DNA of 43,606 bases, taken from positions 1 to 43,606 of the forward strand of contig CAYTZH010000042.1 in the NCBI GenBank assembly GCA_964442285.1, written 5' to 3'. Origin of the DNA: CAYTZH01 sp964442285. Its GTDB lineage: Bacteria > Myxococcota_A > UBA9160 > JAFDET01. Each line of letters starts with the position of its first letter. The stretch's first letter is position 1. Positions 23,314-31,410 of this stretch are shown in pieces. Below the pieces are notes generated by a model. The model was not told where the DNA came from. It was given only the letters and a program-made list of their open reading frames with translations, and searched no databases. The translations under genes and the position numbers were made by a program.

Positions 23314-24537
23314 GTGGAAGCCGATGCCCCCGACCTGGGTGTGTACGTGCACGTCCCGTTCTGCGAGCGGGTCTGTCCCTACTGCGACTTCGCGGTGGTG
23401 GCGGCCCGGCACCTGGCCCCCGAGCGGGAGACCGCCTACGTCGACGCGCTGCTCGCCGAGCTCGCGGCCCGGCGCGACCGCTTCGCCGGGCGAACCCTGG
23501 CGAGCCTGTACCTGGGCGGGGGGACGCCTTCGCGCCTGCGGCCCGAGTCGGTGGCGCGCCTGGTCGCGGCGGTGCGGGAGGCCTTCCCAGCCGGGACCGC
23601 GTCGCCGGAGGTCACCCTCGAGGTGAACCCGAGCAGCCTCGAGCGGGCGCGGCTTGCCGGCTTCCGGGCCGCCGGCGTGGACCGTCTCTCGGTCGGCGCG
23701 CAGTCCTTCGACGACGGGGTGCTCAAGCGCCTGGGCCGGGCCCATCGGGTCGCCGAGATCCACGCGACCCTGGCGGCGGCCCGGGAGGCGGGCTTCGGCA
23801 ACCTCTCCCTCGACCTGATCTTCGCCGCACCGGGCCAGACCCGGGCGCTCCTCGAGGCCGACCTCGAGGCAGCCGTAGCCTTCGGGCCCGAGCACGTCTC
23901 GGCCTACGGCCTCACCATCGAGCCCGACACCCCCTTCGCCCTCGCGCAGCGGCGCGGCCAGCTCGCGCTCCCCGACGACGACACCGCCGCCGCCTTCTTC
24001 GAGACGGTCCACGAACGCCTCGACGCGGCCGGTCTGCCGGCCTACGAGCTCTCCAACTGGGCCCGTCCCGGCTTCGCGTCGCGCCACAACCGACGCTACT
24101 GGCAGCGCCGTCCGGTCCTCGGCCTCGGGGTCGCGGCCTGGTCGAGCGAGCCCGCGCGGGCGGGCGCGCCGCACGGCGCCCGCCGCGCCAACGTACGCGA
24201 CCTGGACGTCTACCTGGCCCGCATCCAGGCCGGGGAGAGCGCCGGGGTCGGGCCCCCCGAGGTGCTCTCGGCGGCCACGGCCCGGGGCGAGGCGGTGTTC
24301 CTCTCCCTGCGCACCGCCGAGGGCCTGTCGGCCGCGGCCTTCCGGGCCGAGTTCGGGCTGCCCCCCCGGGCCCTGTTCGCCGAGGCGATCGAGCGTCTGC
24401 TGGCCGGGGGCTGGCTCCGGGAGAGCGCGCAGGGCGACCTCGGCCTCACGCCCCGGGGCCGGCCCGTGGCCGACAGCGTCTTCGCGGAGTTCGTCGAGGG
24501 TCCCGTGGCCGCAGACGCGGACCCGGACTCGTCGTGA
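23314..24537 (+). CDS. hemW: HemW-like radical SAM protein (heme chaperone family)
   Basis: The 407-residue protein has the radical SAM cluster motif C-x-x-x-C-x-x-C in VPFCERVCPYCDFAVV (about 13-24). YLGGGTPSRLRPESVARLV is the G-G-G-T-P SAM motif, and DRLSVGAQSFDDGVLKRLGR and LSLDLIFAAPGQT continue the TIM-barrel. SRHNRRYWQRRPVLGLGVAA contains the H-N-x-x-Y-W element of HemW and HemN-like proteins. These were long annotated as oxygen-independent coproporphyrinogen oxidases, but characterised HemW is a heme-insertion chaperone. Cytoplasmic. Its stop codon lies within the hrcA promoter. Confidence 0.85.
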   Translation: MEADAPDLGVYVHVPFCERVCPYCDFAVVAARHLAPERETAYVDALLAELAARRDRFAGRTLASLYLGGGTPSRLRPESVARLVAAVREAFPAGTASPEVTLEVNPSSLERARLAGFRAAGVDRLSVGAQSFDDGVLKRLGRAHRVAEIHATLAAAREAGFGNLSLDLIFAAPGQTRALLEADLEAAVAFGPEHVSAYGLTIEPDTPFALAQRRGQLALPDDDTAAAFFETVHERLDAAGLPAYELSNWARPGFASRHNRRYWQRRPVLGLGVAAWSSEPARAGAPHGARRANVRDLDVYLARIQAGESAGVGPPEVLSAATARGEAVFLSLRTAEGLSAAAFRAEFGLPPRALFAEAIERLLAGGWLRESAQGDLGLTPRGRPVADSVFAEFVEGPVAADADPDSS

Positions 24538-24561
24538 CACTCCCAAAGCATGGATTATCAT
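24534..24561 (+). promoter_or_regulatory. Sigma-70 promoter for hrcA operon
   Basis: GTGACA (24534-24539), a 16-nt spacer and TATCAT (24556-24561) match five of six consensus bases each. The leader to GTG 24591 would be about 23 nt and includes GGGGGGAGG. TCGTCG and CGACGA flank the promoter as a loose inverted repeat. There is no CIRCE (TTAGCACTC-N9-GAGTGCTAA). Confidence 0.6.
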
Positions 24562-24590
24562 GGGGTTTCGACGACTTCGGGGGGAGGCTC

Positions 24591-25607
24591 GTGGAGCTGA
24601 CCGACCTCCAGCTGACCGACCGTCAGGAGACCGTGTTGCGGGCACTCGTCTCGGCCTACGTGGGCGAGGCGGCGCCGGTGGGCTCCGCCAGCCTGGCCCG
24701 GCTGCTGCCCGTGCCGCTTTCCTCCGCCTCCGTGCGCAACACCATGAGCGAGCTGACGGAGCTCGGGCTCATCGAGCAGCCCCACACGTCGGCGGGTCGC
24801 CTGCCGACCGAGACGGGCCTGCGGGTCTTCGTCGACTGCCTGATGGATCCCCGCTCGCCGGTCGAGTGGGAGCGACGCCTGATCGCGGGCGCCCTCGAGG
24901 ACGCCGGCCCCGAGTCGTCGCCGCGGCGAGCCTCCCAGCTCCTCTCCGAACGCACTTCCCAGCTGGGCTTCGTGGTGCTCCCCCGGCTCGAGCGCGTGGT
25001 GCTGCGTCATCTCAGCCTGATCCGACTCTCGTCGGAGCGGGTGCTGGCGGTGCTCGTGTCTGCCTCCGGTGTCGCCTACGAGCGGCTCTTCGACGACAGC
25101 GAGTCCGGCTCCCAGGCCGAGCTCGACCGGCTGGCCATCCGTCTGAAGGAGCGCCTGGCGGGGTGTACCCTGCTGGAGCTGCGCGGGGCGCTCGAGCGCG
25201 AGGCCCGCGACCTGCGCTCCCGCGCCGCCCTGCTGCACGCGGTGCGGACGCTGGCCCAGGAGGCCTCCCGGGAGGGGGACGTGGTCTTCTCGACGCACCT
25301 CGCCCTGCTGGATCAGCCGGAGTTCCACGAGCCGACCCGGCTGCGCGAGCTCCTCGAAGCGCTGGAGACCCGCGAGTCGCTGCTGGCGGTGGTGGACCGG
25401 GTGCTGGAGCGTCCCGGTGTGGCCGTGACGTTCGGGAGCGAGGTGGACGAGCCGGCCCTGCGGCGTTGTGCCGTGGTGACGGCGCCGTGTGGGGAGGGCT
25501 CGGTGGGAGCCGTGGGGGTGCTCGGACCCAGCCGGATGGACTACGGGCGAGTCGTTCCGCTGGTGGATCTCTTCGCCCGTCTCGTAACGGAAAAACTTCT
25601 ACCGTGA
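24591..25607 (+). CDS. hrcA: Heat-inducible transcription repressor HrcA
   Basis: The 338-residue protein has the winged-helix N-terminus LTDRQETVLRALVSAYVGEA, then PVGSASLARLL and SSASVRNTMSELTELGLIEQ. PHTSAGRLPTETGLRVFVDC completes the HrcA signature. The GAF-like dimer and inserted domains follow, and the end is GPSRMDYGRVVPLVDLFARL. HrcA represses groE and dnaK operons and needs GroEL to stay active. GTG 24591 is chosen for its strong Shine-Dalgarno; an ATG-like start at 24534 would lie in the promoter. grpE starts in a GTGA overlap. Confidence 0.95.
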   Translation: MELTDLQLTDRQETVLRALVSAYVGEAAPVGSASLARLLPVPLSSASVRNTMSELTELGLIEQPHTSAGRLPTETGLRVFVDCLMDPRSPVEWERRLIAGALEDAGPESSPRRASQLLSERTSQLGFVVLPRLERVVLRHLSLIRLSSERVLAVLVSASGVAYERLFDDSESGSQAELDRLAIRLKERLAGCTLLELRGALEREARDLRSRAALLHAVRTLAQEASREGDVVFSTHLALLDQPEFHEPTRLRELLEALETRESLLAVVDRVLERPGVAVTFGSEVDEPALRRCAVVTAPCGEGSVGAVGVLGPSRMDYGRVVPLVDLFARLVTEKLLP

Positions 25608-26248
25608 ACGATTCGAAGCGCGATCAGAGCGAAGGCTGGGAATCCCTCGAGGAAGACGTGGAGGGAGGGGCGCTCGCGCCCAATCCCGAGCTCGAGGAGG
25701 CCATGAAGGAGGCCATGGAGGCCGTCGAGGCCCGCCACGGGGAGGGGGAGCGTCCGGCCCCGGCGCCGCTGCCGGCCTCCGGGGCCCCGTCCGAGGACGT
25801 CGCGGGGCTCCAGGACCGGCTCCTGCGCCTCCAGGCGGACTTCGAGAACTTCCGCAAGCGGACCCTGAAGGAGCGGGAGGAGGCCTATCTCTACGGCAGC
25901 GAGAATCTCGTCAAGGATCTCTTGCCTACGGTCGATAACCTGGAGCGGGCCATCGAGGCCGTTGGATCCAGCGGCGCCACCGAGTTGCAGGGACTGTTGC
26001 AGGGCGTCGAGCTGGTCCTCCGGGAGCTGAGGGCCGTTCTGGAGAAGAACGGGGTCCAGCGGATCGAGGCCGAGCAGCAGACGTTCGATCCGGCGGTACA
26101 CGAAGCCATGGCCCAGGTGCCCGACGGCTCGGTGCCGCCCAACACGGTGGTGCAGGTCTACGAGCACGGATATCGGCTCCGGGAGCGGCTGCTGAGGCCC
26201 TCCCGGGTGGTGGTTTCCCGGGCTCCAGAAGGCGAGAACGAGGCGTAG
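25604..26248 (+). CDS. grpE: Nucleotide exchange factor GrpE
   Basis: The product has 214 residues. An acidic N-terminus and a long coiled coil (LQDRLLRLQADFENFRKRTL and onwards) lead to the beta-wing domain VYEHGYRLRERLLRPSRVVV. DLLPTVDNLERAI is the typical four-helix segment, and TFDPAVHEAMAQVPDGSVPP precedes the wing. It releases ADP from DnaK in the cytoplasm. The GTG overlaps the hrcA stop by 4 bp, so translation is coupled. Confidence 0.97.
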   Translation: MNDSKRDQSEGWESLEEDVEGGALAPNPELEEAMKEAMEAVEARHGEGERPAPAPLPASGAPSEDVAGLQDRLLRLQADFENFRKRTLKEREEAYLYGSENLVKDLLPTVDNLERAIEAVGSSGATELQGLLQGVELVLRELRAVLEKNGVQRIEAEQQTFDPAVHEAMAQVPDGSVPPNTVVQVYEHGYRLRERLLRPSRVVVSRAPEGENEA

Positions 26249-26299
26249 CCCAGGGTGGAGGCCGGCCGGCACCCGGGCGAGAAGGGGGCCGCCGGGCGA

Positions 26300-28129
26300 A
26301 TGGGCAAGGTCATCGGAATCGACCTCGGGACGACGAACTCCTGTGTCGCCGTCGTCGAGGGCGGTAGCCCCGAGGTCATCGCCAACGCCGAGGGGGCCCG
26401 CACCACGCCCTCGATGGTCGCCTTCACCGAGTCCGGCGAGAAGCTCGTCGGGCAGATCGCCAAGCGCCAGTCGGTCACCAACCCCGAGCAGACCCTCTTC
26501 GCCGTCAAGCGCCTCATCGGCCGCAAGTTCGACAGCGAGGAGGTGCAGCGCTTCATCGAGATCGCGCCCTTCGGCCTGGAGGCCGCCGAGAACGGCGACG
26601 CCTGGGTCCGCGTGCAGGGATCGGTCCGGTCGCCCCAGGAGATCTCGTCCATCGTCCTGGCCAAGCTGCGCGAGTGCGCCTCGGAGTTCCTGGGCGAGCC
26701 CGTGACCGACGCGGTGCTCACCGTTCCCGCCTACTTCAACGACGCCCAGCGCCAGGCCACCAAGGAGGCCGGCAAGATCGCCGGCCTGAACGTGCTGCGC
26801 ATCATCAACGAGCCCACGGCGGCGGCCCTCGCCTACGGTCTCGAGGAGTCGGAGACCAAGCGGGTGGCGGTCTTCGACCTCGGCGGTGGCACCTTCGACG
26901 TCTCGATCCTCGAGATGGGCGACGGCGTGTTCGACGTGAAGAGCACCAACGGCAACACCTACCTCGGTGGTGAGGACTTCGACCAGCGGATCGTCGATCA
27001 CCTGATCCAGCACTTCCAGGACGAGACCGGCATCGACGTGCGCGGGGACAAGATGGCCCTCCAGCGCCTGAAGGAGGCCGCCGAGCGCGCCAAGCACGAG
27101 CTCTCGTCGACGACCCAGACCGAGATCAACCTGCCGTTCCTGGCCGCCGACGAGTCCGGCCCCCGGCACCTGAACCTCTCCCTCAGCCGCGACGCCCTGG
27201 AGGCGCTCGTCGCGGACCTGATCGGCGCCCTGGTGGAGCCCTGCGAGACGGCCCTGGAGGACGCGGGCCTCTCCGTCTCGGAGATCGACGAGGTGATCCT
27301 GGTGGGCGGCATGACCCGGATGCCGCGCATCCAGCAGAAGGTCGCGGAGATCTTCGGAAAGGATCCCCGCAAGGGCGTCAACCCCGACGAGGTGGTGGCC
27401 TCCGGCGCGGCGATCCAGGGCGGCGTGCTCAAGGGCGAGGTGAAGGACGTCCTGCTGCTGGACGTGACCCCGCTCTCCCTCGGCGTCGAGACCCTGGGCG
27501 GCGTGTTCACCCCGATCATCGAGAAGAACACGACCATCCCCACCCGCAAGAGCCAGGTGTTCTCCACCTCCGAGGACAACCAGAACGTGGTGCGCGTGCA
27601 CGTGCTGCAGGGCGAGCGGGCCATGGCGGCGGACAACATGACGCTCGGCCGCTTCGAGCTGCTGGACATCCCGCCGGCGCCGCGGGGTGTGCCTCAGATC
27701 GAGGTCACCTTCGACATCGACACCGACGGCGTGGTGAGCGTCTCGGCCAAGGATCTCGGGACCGGGCGGGAGCAGCAAATCCGCGTCTCGGCCTCCAGCG
27801 GCCTGTCCGAGACCCAGGTGAACGAGCTGCTGGCGGAGGCCGAGCAGCACGCCGTCGACGACGAGCGCCGCGCGCGCATGGTGGAGCTGCGCAACAACGC
27901 CAGCGGGCTCGCCTACTCCACCCGACGCTCGCTGGCCGAGTACGGAGAGCACCTGAGCGACGACGAGCGCAGCGAGCTGGAGGCGGCCCTCCAGCGCTGC
28001 GAGGAGGCCTCCTCCGGGCAGGACCCGGAGGCCCTCGAGACCGCCGTTGACGAACTCTCGACCCTCTCCTACAAGATGACCGAGAAGGTGTACGAGACGC
28101 TCGGCGGCGGTGGAGGGGTGTCCTCCTAG
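26300..28129 (+). CDS. dnaK: Chaperone DnaK (Hsp70)
   Basis: The product has 609 residues. GKVIGIDLGTTNSCVAVVEG is the first ATPase motif, AVFDLGGGTFDVSILEMGDG the second and VILVGGMTRMPRIQQKV the third. The substrate domain begins near DVTPLSLGVETLGGVFTPII. The lid is present, but the C-terminus is TLGGGGGVSS and lacks the acidic tail usual in DnaK; total length is short of the typical 630-640. It binds exposed hydrophobic peptides in an ATP cycle with DnaJ and GrpE. The ATG at 26300 begins the conserved MGKVIGID; an earlier in-frame GTG at 26255 is not needed. Confidence 0.98.
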   Translation: MGKVIGIDLGTTNSCVAVVEGGSPEVIANAEGARTTPSMVAFTESGEKLVGQIAKRQSVTNPEQTLFAVKRLIGRKFDSEEVQRFIEIAPFGLEAAENGDAWVRVQGSVRSPQEISSIVLAKLRECASEFLGEPVTDAVLTVPAYFNDAQRQATKEAGKIAGLNVLRIINEPTAAALAYGLEESETKRVAVFDLGGGTFDVSILEMGDGVFDVKSTNGNTYLGGEDFDQRIVDHLIQHFQDETGIDVRGDKMALQRLKEAAERAKHELSSTTQTEINLPFLAADESGPRHLNLSLSRDALEALVADLIGALVEPCETALEDAGLSVSEIDEVILVGGMTRMPRIQQKVAEIFGKDPRKGVNPDEVVASGAAIQGGVLKGEVKDVLLLDVTPLSLGVETLGGVFTPIIEKNTTIPTRKSQVFSTSEDNQNVVRVHVLQGERAMAADNMTLGRFELLDIPPAPRGVPQIEVTFDIDTDGVVSVSAKDLGTGREQQIRVSASSGLSETQVNELLAEAEQHAVDDERRARMVELRNNASGLAYSTRRSLAEYGEHLSDDERSELEAALQRCEEASSGQDPEALETAVDELSTLSYKMTEKVYETLGGGGGVSS

Positions 28130-28183
28130 CGCGTTCCTGGGCGTCCTCGGGGCCCGATTCCGGCCCGACTCCCCAACGCGACC

Positions 28184-29317
28184 TTGGCCAAGCGAGACTA
28201 CTACGAGGTGCTCGGCGTCTCGCGGGACGCCGGCGAAGACGAGCTCAAGAAGGCGTACCGGAAGCTCGCGCTCCAGTACCACCCGGACCGCAATCCCGAC
28301 GATCCGGAGGCCGAGGAGCGCTTCAAGGAGGCCTCGGAGGCCTACGCCATCCTCTCCGATCCGGAGAAGCGTCGCTCCTACGACCGCTTTGGCTTCGCGG
28401 GGGTGGGCACCGACGGCGGCGGCGCCCGGGCCTACGGGGGCGACTTCGGCGACCTGGGCGGCTTCGCCGACGTCTTCAACGATCTCTTCGGCGACCTCTT
28501 CGGCGGGGCGCCCCGCGGCGGCGCCCGGCGCCGGGGCCGGGGTCAGCGCGGCGCCGACCTCCGCTACAACCTCGAGATCGGTCTCGAGGACGTGCTCCAC
28601 GGCCTCGAGAGCCAGCTCAAGCTGCCCAAGATGCGCACCTGCACCACCTGTCAGGGGTCGGGTGCCGCGCCGGGCACGCAGCCCGAACGCTGCGGCCAGT
28701 GCCAGGGCACGGGCCAGGTGCTGATCCAGCAGGGCTTCTTCCGGATCAGCCGTCCCTGCGACGTGTGCGGCGGCCTGGGCGAGGTGATCCGCGACCGCTG
28801 CCGCGACTGCCGCGGCAGCGGGCGCATCGAGGGCCAGCAGACCATCAACGTGCGGGTGCCGCCCGGTGTCGACGACGGCACCCGGCTGCGCCTGTCGGGG
28901 GAGGGCGAGGCCGGCATCTCCGGGGGGCCGCCCGGGGACCTCTACGTGGCCCTCTCGGTGAAGCCCCATCCCTTCTTCGAGCGCGACGGCATCCACCTCC
29001 ACTGCGAGGTGCCCATCCCGTTCGTCACGGCGGCCCTCGGCGGCGAGGTGGAGGTGCCGACGCTGGAGGGCAAGGTCAACCTGCGCGTGCCGGAGGGCAC
29101 CCAGAGCGGCAAGGTCTTCCGCCTGCGGGGCAAGGGCCTGCCCAGCCTGCGGGGCGACGGGCGCGGCGACCAGCTGGTACGCATGTTCGTGGAGGTGCCG
29201 AGCAAGCTCTCGGGCCGGCAGCGGGAGCTGCTCGAGCGCTTCGCCGAGGAGAGCGGAACCGACGTGCATCCGGTCTCGAAGGGCTTCATGGACAAGCTCC
29301 GCGACCTGTTCGGATAG
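28184..29317 (+). CDS. dnaJ: Co-chaperone DnaJ (type I)
   Basis: The protein has 377 residues with all type I parts. The J domain AKRDYYEVLGVSRDAGEDEL contains HPD in LALQYHPDRNPDD. A Gly-rich linker follows (GVGTDGGGARAYGGDFGDLG). The four zinc-finger repeats are CTTCQGSG, CGQCQGTG, CDVCGGLG and CRDCRGSG, and the C-terminal beta domains end the chain. It stimulates DnaK ATPase and delivers substrates. The start is TTG (28184), giving MAKRDYY, the universal beginning. The next gene starts 1 nt after the stop. Confidence 0.97.
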   Translation: MAKRDYYEVLGVSRDAGEDELKKAYRKLALQYHPDRNPDDPEAEERFKEASEAYAILSDPEKRRSYDRFGFAGVGTDGGGARAYGGDFGDLGGFADVFNDLFGDLFGGAPRGGARRRGRGQRGADLRYNLEIGLEDVLHGLESQLKLPKMRTCTTCQGSGAAPGTQPERCGQCQGTGQVLIQQGFFRISRPCDVCGGLGEVIRDRCRDCRGSGRIEGQQTINVRVPPGVDDGTRLRLSGEGEAGISGGPPGDLYVALSVKPHPFFERDGIHLHCEVPIPFVTAALGGEVEVPTLEGKVNLRVPEGTQSGKVFRLRGKGLPSLRGDGRGDQLVRMFVEVPSKLSGRQRELLERFAEESGTDVHPVSKGFMDKLRDLFG

Positions 29318-29318
29318 C

Positions 29319-31358
29319 GTGCGGGCCCTCGTCCTCGCGCCGCTCCTGCTCGCGGTCGCCTGCGCCCAGGTCACGCCGCGCTCGCCCGACGCGGCGCCCT
29401 CGGAGCAGGCCTACCGGGAGGCGGTCGAGCTCGTCCCCACGGATCCCGAGGGCGCCGAGGCGGCCCTGGAGGCGCTGGTGCGCGAGTATCCGCGCAGCCC
29501 GCGTGCCGACGACGCCCGCTATCAGCTCGCGCGCCTGAAGGCGGCGCGCGGCGCCGAGGCCGCGGCCGTCGCCGACCTCGACTGGAACGTGCGCCAGCAT
29601 CCCCGCGGCGACCAGGTGGACCGCTCGCGGCTGCTGCTGGCGGAGCTGGAGCGCGACCGAGGCCGCCTGGACACCGCGGTGCGGGTCGCGTCGGCCATCC
29701 GGCCGCGAAACCTCGAGCCGCGCGAACGCCTGGCGTTCTACCGCCTGAACGCCGACCTCGCCCTGCGCCGGGAGCAGCCGGCGCGCGCGGTCCGCTGGCT
29801 GGCCCGGATCGTCGAGGAGGGCGAGAGCCCGATCGACGTCCGCTCCGGGGAGCTGGAGCTCGACCGGGTTCTCGCATCGCTCTCGCGCACGGAGCTCGAC
29901 GCCCTGGCCGAGGAGCTCGGAGGCAGGCCGCCCGCCGCCCGGGTCCTGCTGGCGGCCGCCGAGCGGGCCATGGCGCTCGAGGCCGACTACGAGGGCGCCG
30001 AGGCGCGCCTGGCCGCGGCGGAGCGGGCCGGCCTCTCGCCCTCGGAGCAGCGACGCCACCAGCGGCTCGCCGCGCGCTCGCGGGCGCTCCAGGGGCTCAC
30101 GCCGGTGCCGGTGGACGAGCGGCTGCCGGGCTTCGCCGAGCTCGGACGTCTGGCGCCCCCGAGCACGGCCGGGGCCGCCGGGACCCTCGGCGTGGTGCTG
30201 CCCCTGTCCGGACGCTTCGCGCGCTACGGCCAGGAGACCCTGCGCGGCCTGATGCTGGCGGTGGGCCTGTTCGCGCCGGACGGCGATGGTCCCCGGGTGC
30301 GCCTCGTGGTGCGCGACTCCCAGGGCGAGCCCGAGCGGGCGGCGGCCGCCGTCGCGGAGCTCGGGGCGGACCCGGCGGTGCAGGCCGTCATCGGACCGCT
30401 CCGGGCCGATGCCGCCGAGCGCGCGGCCGACGCCGCAGACACCTGGGGCGTGCCGCTGCTGGCGCTCACCGCCCGGGAATCCGTGGCCCGGGAGCATCCC
30501 CAGGCGTTCCGCCTGGCGCTGACGCCGCGCTCCCAGGTGGAGCGGCTCGTGGACCACGCCATGGACGAGCTCGCCGCCACCCGCGCCGCCATCCTCCATC
30601 CCCGCGACGCCTGGGGACACGGTCTGAAGGACCTCTTCTGGGACGCGATCGAGGCCCGCGGCGGCACCGTGGTGGGCCTGGCCAGCTACCCGCCCGACGC
30701 TACCGACTTCCGCGACGCGATCCGCCGGCTCGCCGGCTTCTTGCTGCTGACGCCCGCAGAGAAGGAGGTGCTCCGCGAGCGCGACCGCCTGCTCTCCCGG
30801 GCCAAGCGCCTCCCGCCCGAGGAGGCGGCGGAGCTGCGCCTCGAGGCCGCCGAGCTCACCGGTCCCGACGAGGCGCCCCTGCCTCCCATCGTGGACTTCG
30901 ACGTGCTCTTCGTCCCCGACGACCACGCGCGAGTGGAGCTCATCGCGCCCCAGCTGGCCTTCCACGAGCTGGCCGAGCCCGTCCTGCTCGGCACCAGCGG
31001 CTGGAACCATCCCGACCTGGTGCGCATCGCCGGCCGGCACGTGGAGGGGGCGGTCTTCACCGAGCCCTTCCACGGCGACAGCCGCTTCGCCTTCGTGGCG
31101 GACTTCGACCGTCGCTACCGGGAGCGCTTCGGCGAGGCCCCCGGACCGCTCGCGGCCCAGGCCTTCGACGCCGCCAACCTGGTGCTCGTGCAGCTCGACC
31201 GGGGTCTCACCACGCGTCCCCAGGTACGCGAGGGGCTGCTCGCCGTGCGGGCGTTCCCGGGCGCGTCGGGCGTGACCGCCATCGATCCGGATGGCAACGC
31301 GCGTAAGCGCCCCTTCCTGCTCGGCGTGCGCGACGGCGAGGTCGTCTCCCTGGACTGA
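29319..31358 (+). CDS. LppC/LpoA-like lipoprotein: TPR region plus periplasmic-binding fold
   Basis: From GTG 29319 the product has 679 residues. The signal ends in a lipobox (LLAVAC), so Cys15 is probably lipidated. Residues about 30-280 are helical repeats (AEAALEALVREYPRSPRADD, TPR-like). From about 288 a type I periplasmic-binding fold follows: GTLGVVLPLSGRFARYGQET, AVIGPLRADAAERAADAADT, RAAILHPRDAWGHGLKDLFW and VEGAVFTEPFHGDSRFAFV. This two-part layout is that of LpoA/LppC (YraM), activators of peptidoglycan synthases. A role in cell-wall synthesis is inferred. It follows dnaJ by 1 nt. Confidence 0.85.
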   Translation: MRALVLAPLLLAVACAQVTPRSPDAAPSEQAYREAVELVPTDPEGAEAALEALVREYPRSPRADDARYQLARLKAARGAEAAAVADLDWNVRQHPRGDQVDRSRLLLAELERDRGRLDTAVRVASAIRPRNLEPRERLAFYRLNADLALRREQPARAVRWLARIVEEGESPIDVRSGELELDRVLASLSRTELDALAEELGGRPPAARVLLAAAERAMALEADYEGAEARLAAAERAGLSPSEQRRHQRLAARSRALQGLTPVPVDERLPGFAELGRLAPPSTAGAAGTLGVVLPLSGRFARYGQETLRGLMLAVGLFAPDGDGPRVRLVVRDSQGEPERAAAAVAELGADPAVQAVIGPLRADAAERAADAADTWGVPLLALTARESVAREHPQAFRLALTPRSQVERLVDHAMDELAATRAAILHPRDAWGHGLKDLFWDAIEARGGTVVGLASYPPDATDFRDAIRRLAGFLLLTPAEKEVLRERDRLLSRAKRLPPEEAAELRLEAAELTGPDEAPLPPIVDFDVLFVPDDHARVELIAPQLAFHELAEPVLLGTSGWNHPDLVRIAGRHVEGAVFTEPFHGDSRFAFVADFDRRYRERFGEAPGPLAAQAFDAANLVLVQLDRGLTTRPQVREGLLAVRAFPGASGVTAIDPDGNARKRPFLLGVRDGEVVSLD

Positions 31359-31410
31359 GGCCCGCCCGGTCGTCTCAAGTCGGCGCGGCCGCGGGTCGAA
31401 AACGCGAGGC

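Noticed and set aside
25541..29374. Very long antisense open frame opposite dnaK-dnaJ
   Set aside because: It mirrors the GC-rich third codon positions of real genes on the other strand. Its translation is low-complexity and matches no family.
31376..31401. Second sigma-28-like promoter before lon (TCAAG, then GTCGAAAA)
   Set aside because: The -10 matches only six of eight bases, and lon is not normally under the flagellar sigma factor. Probably chance.
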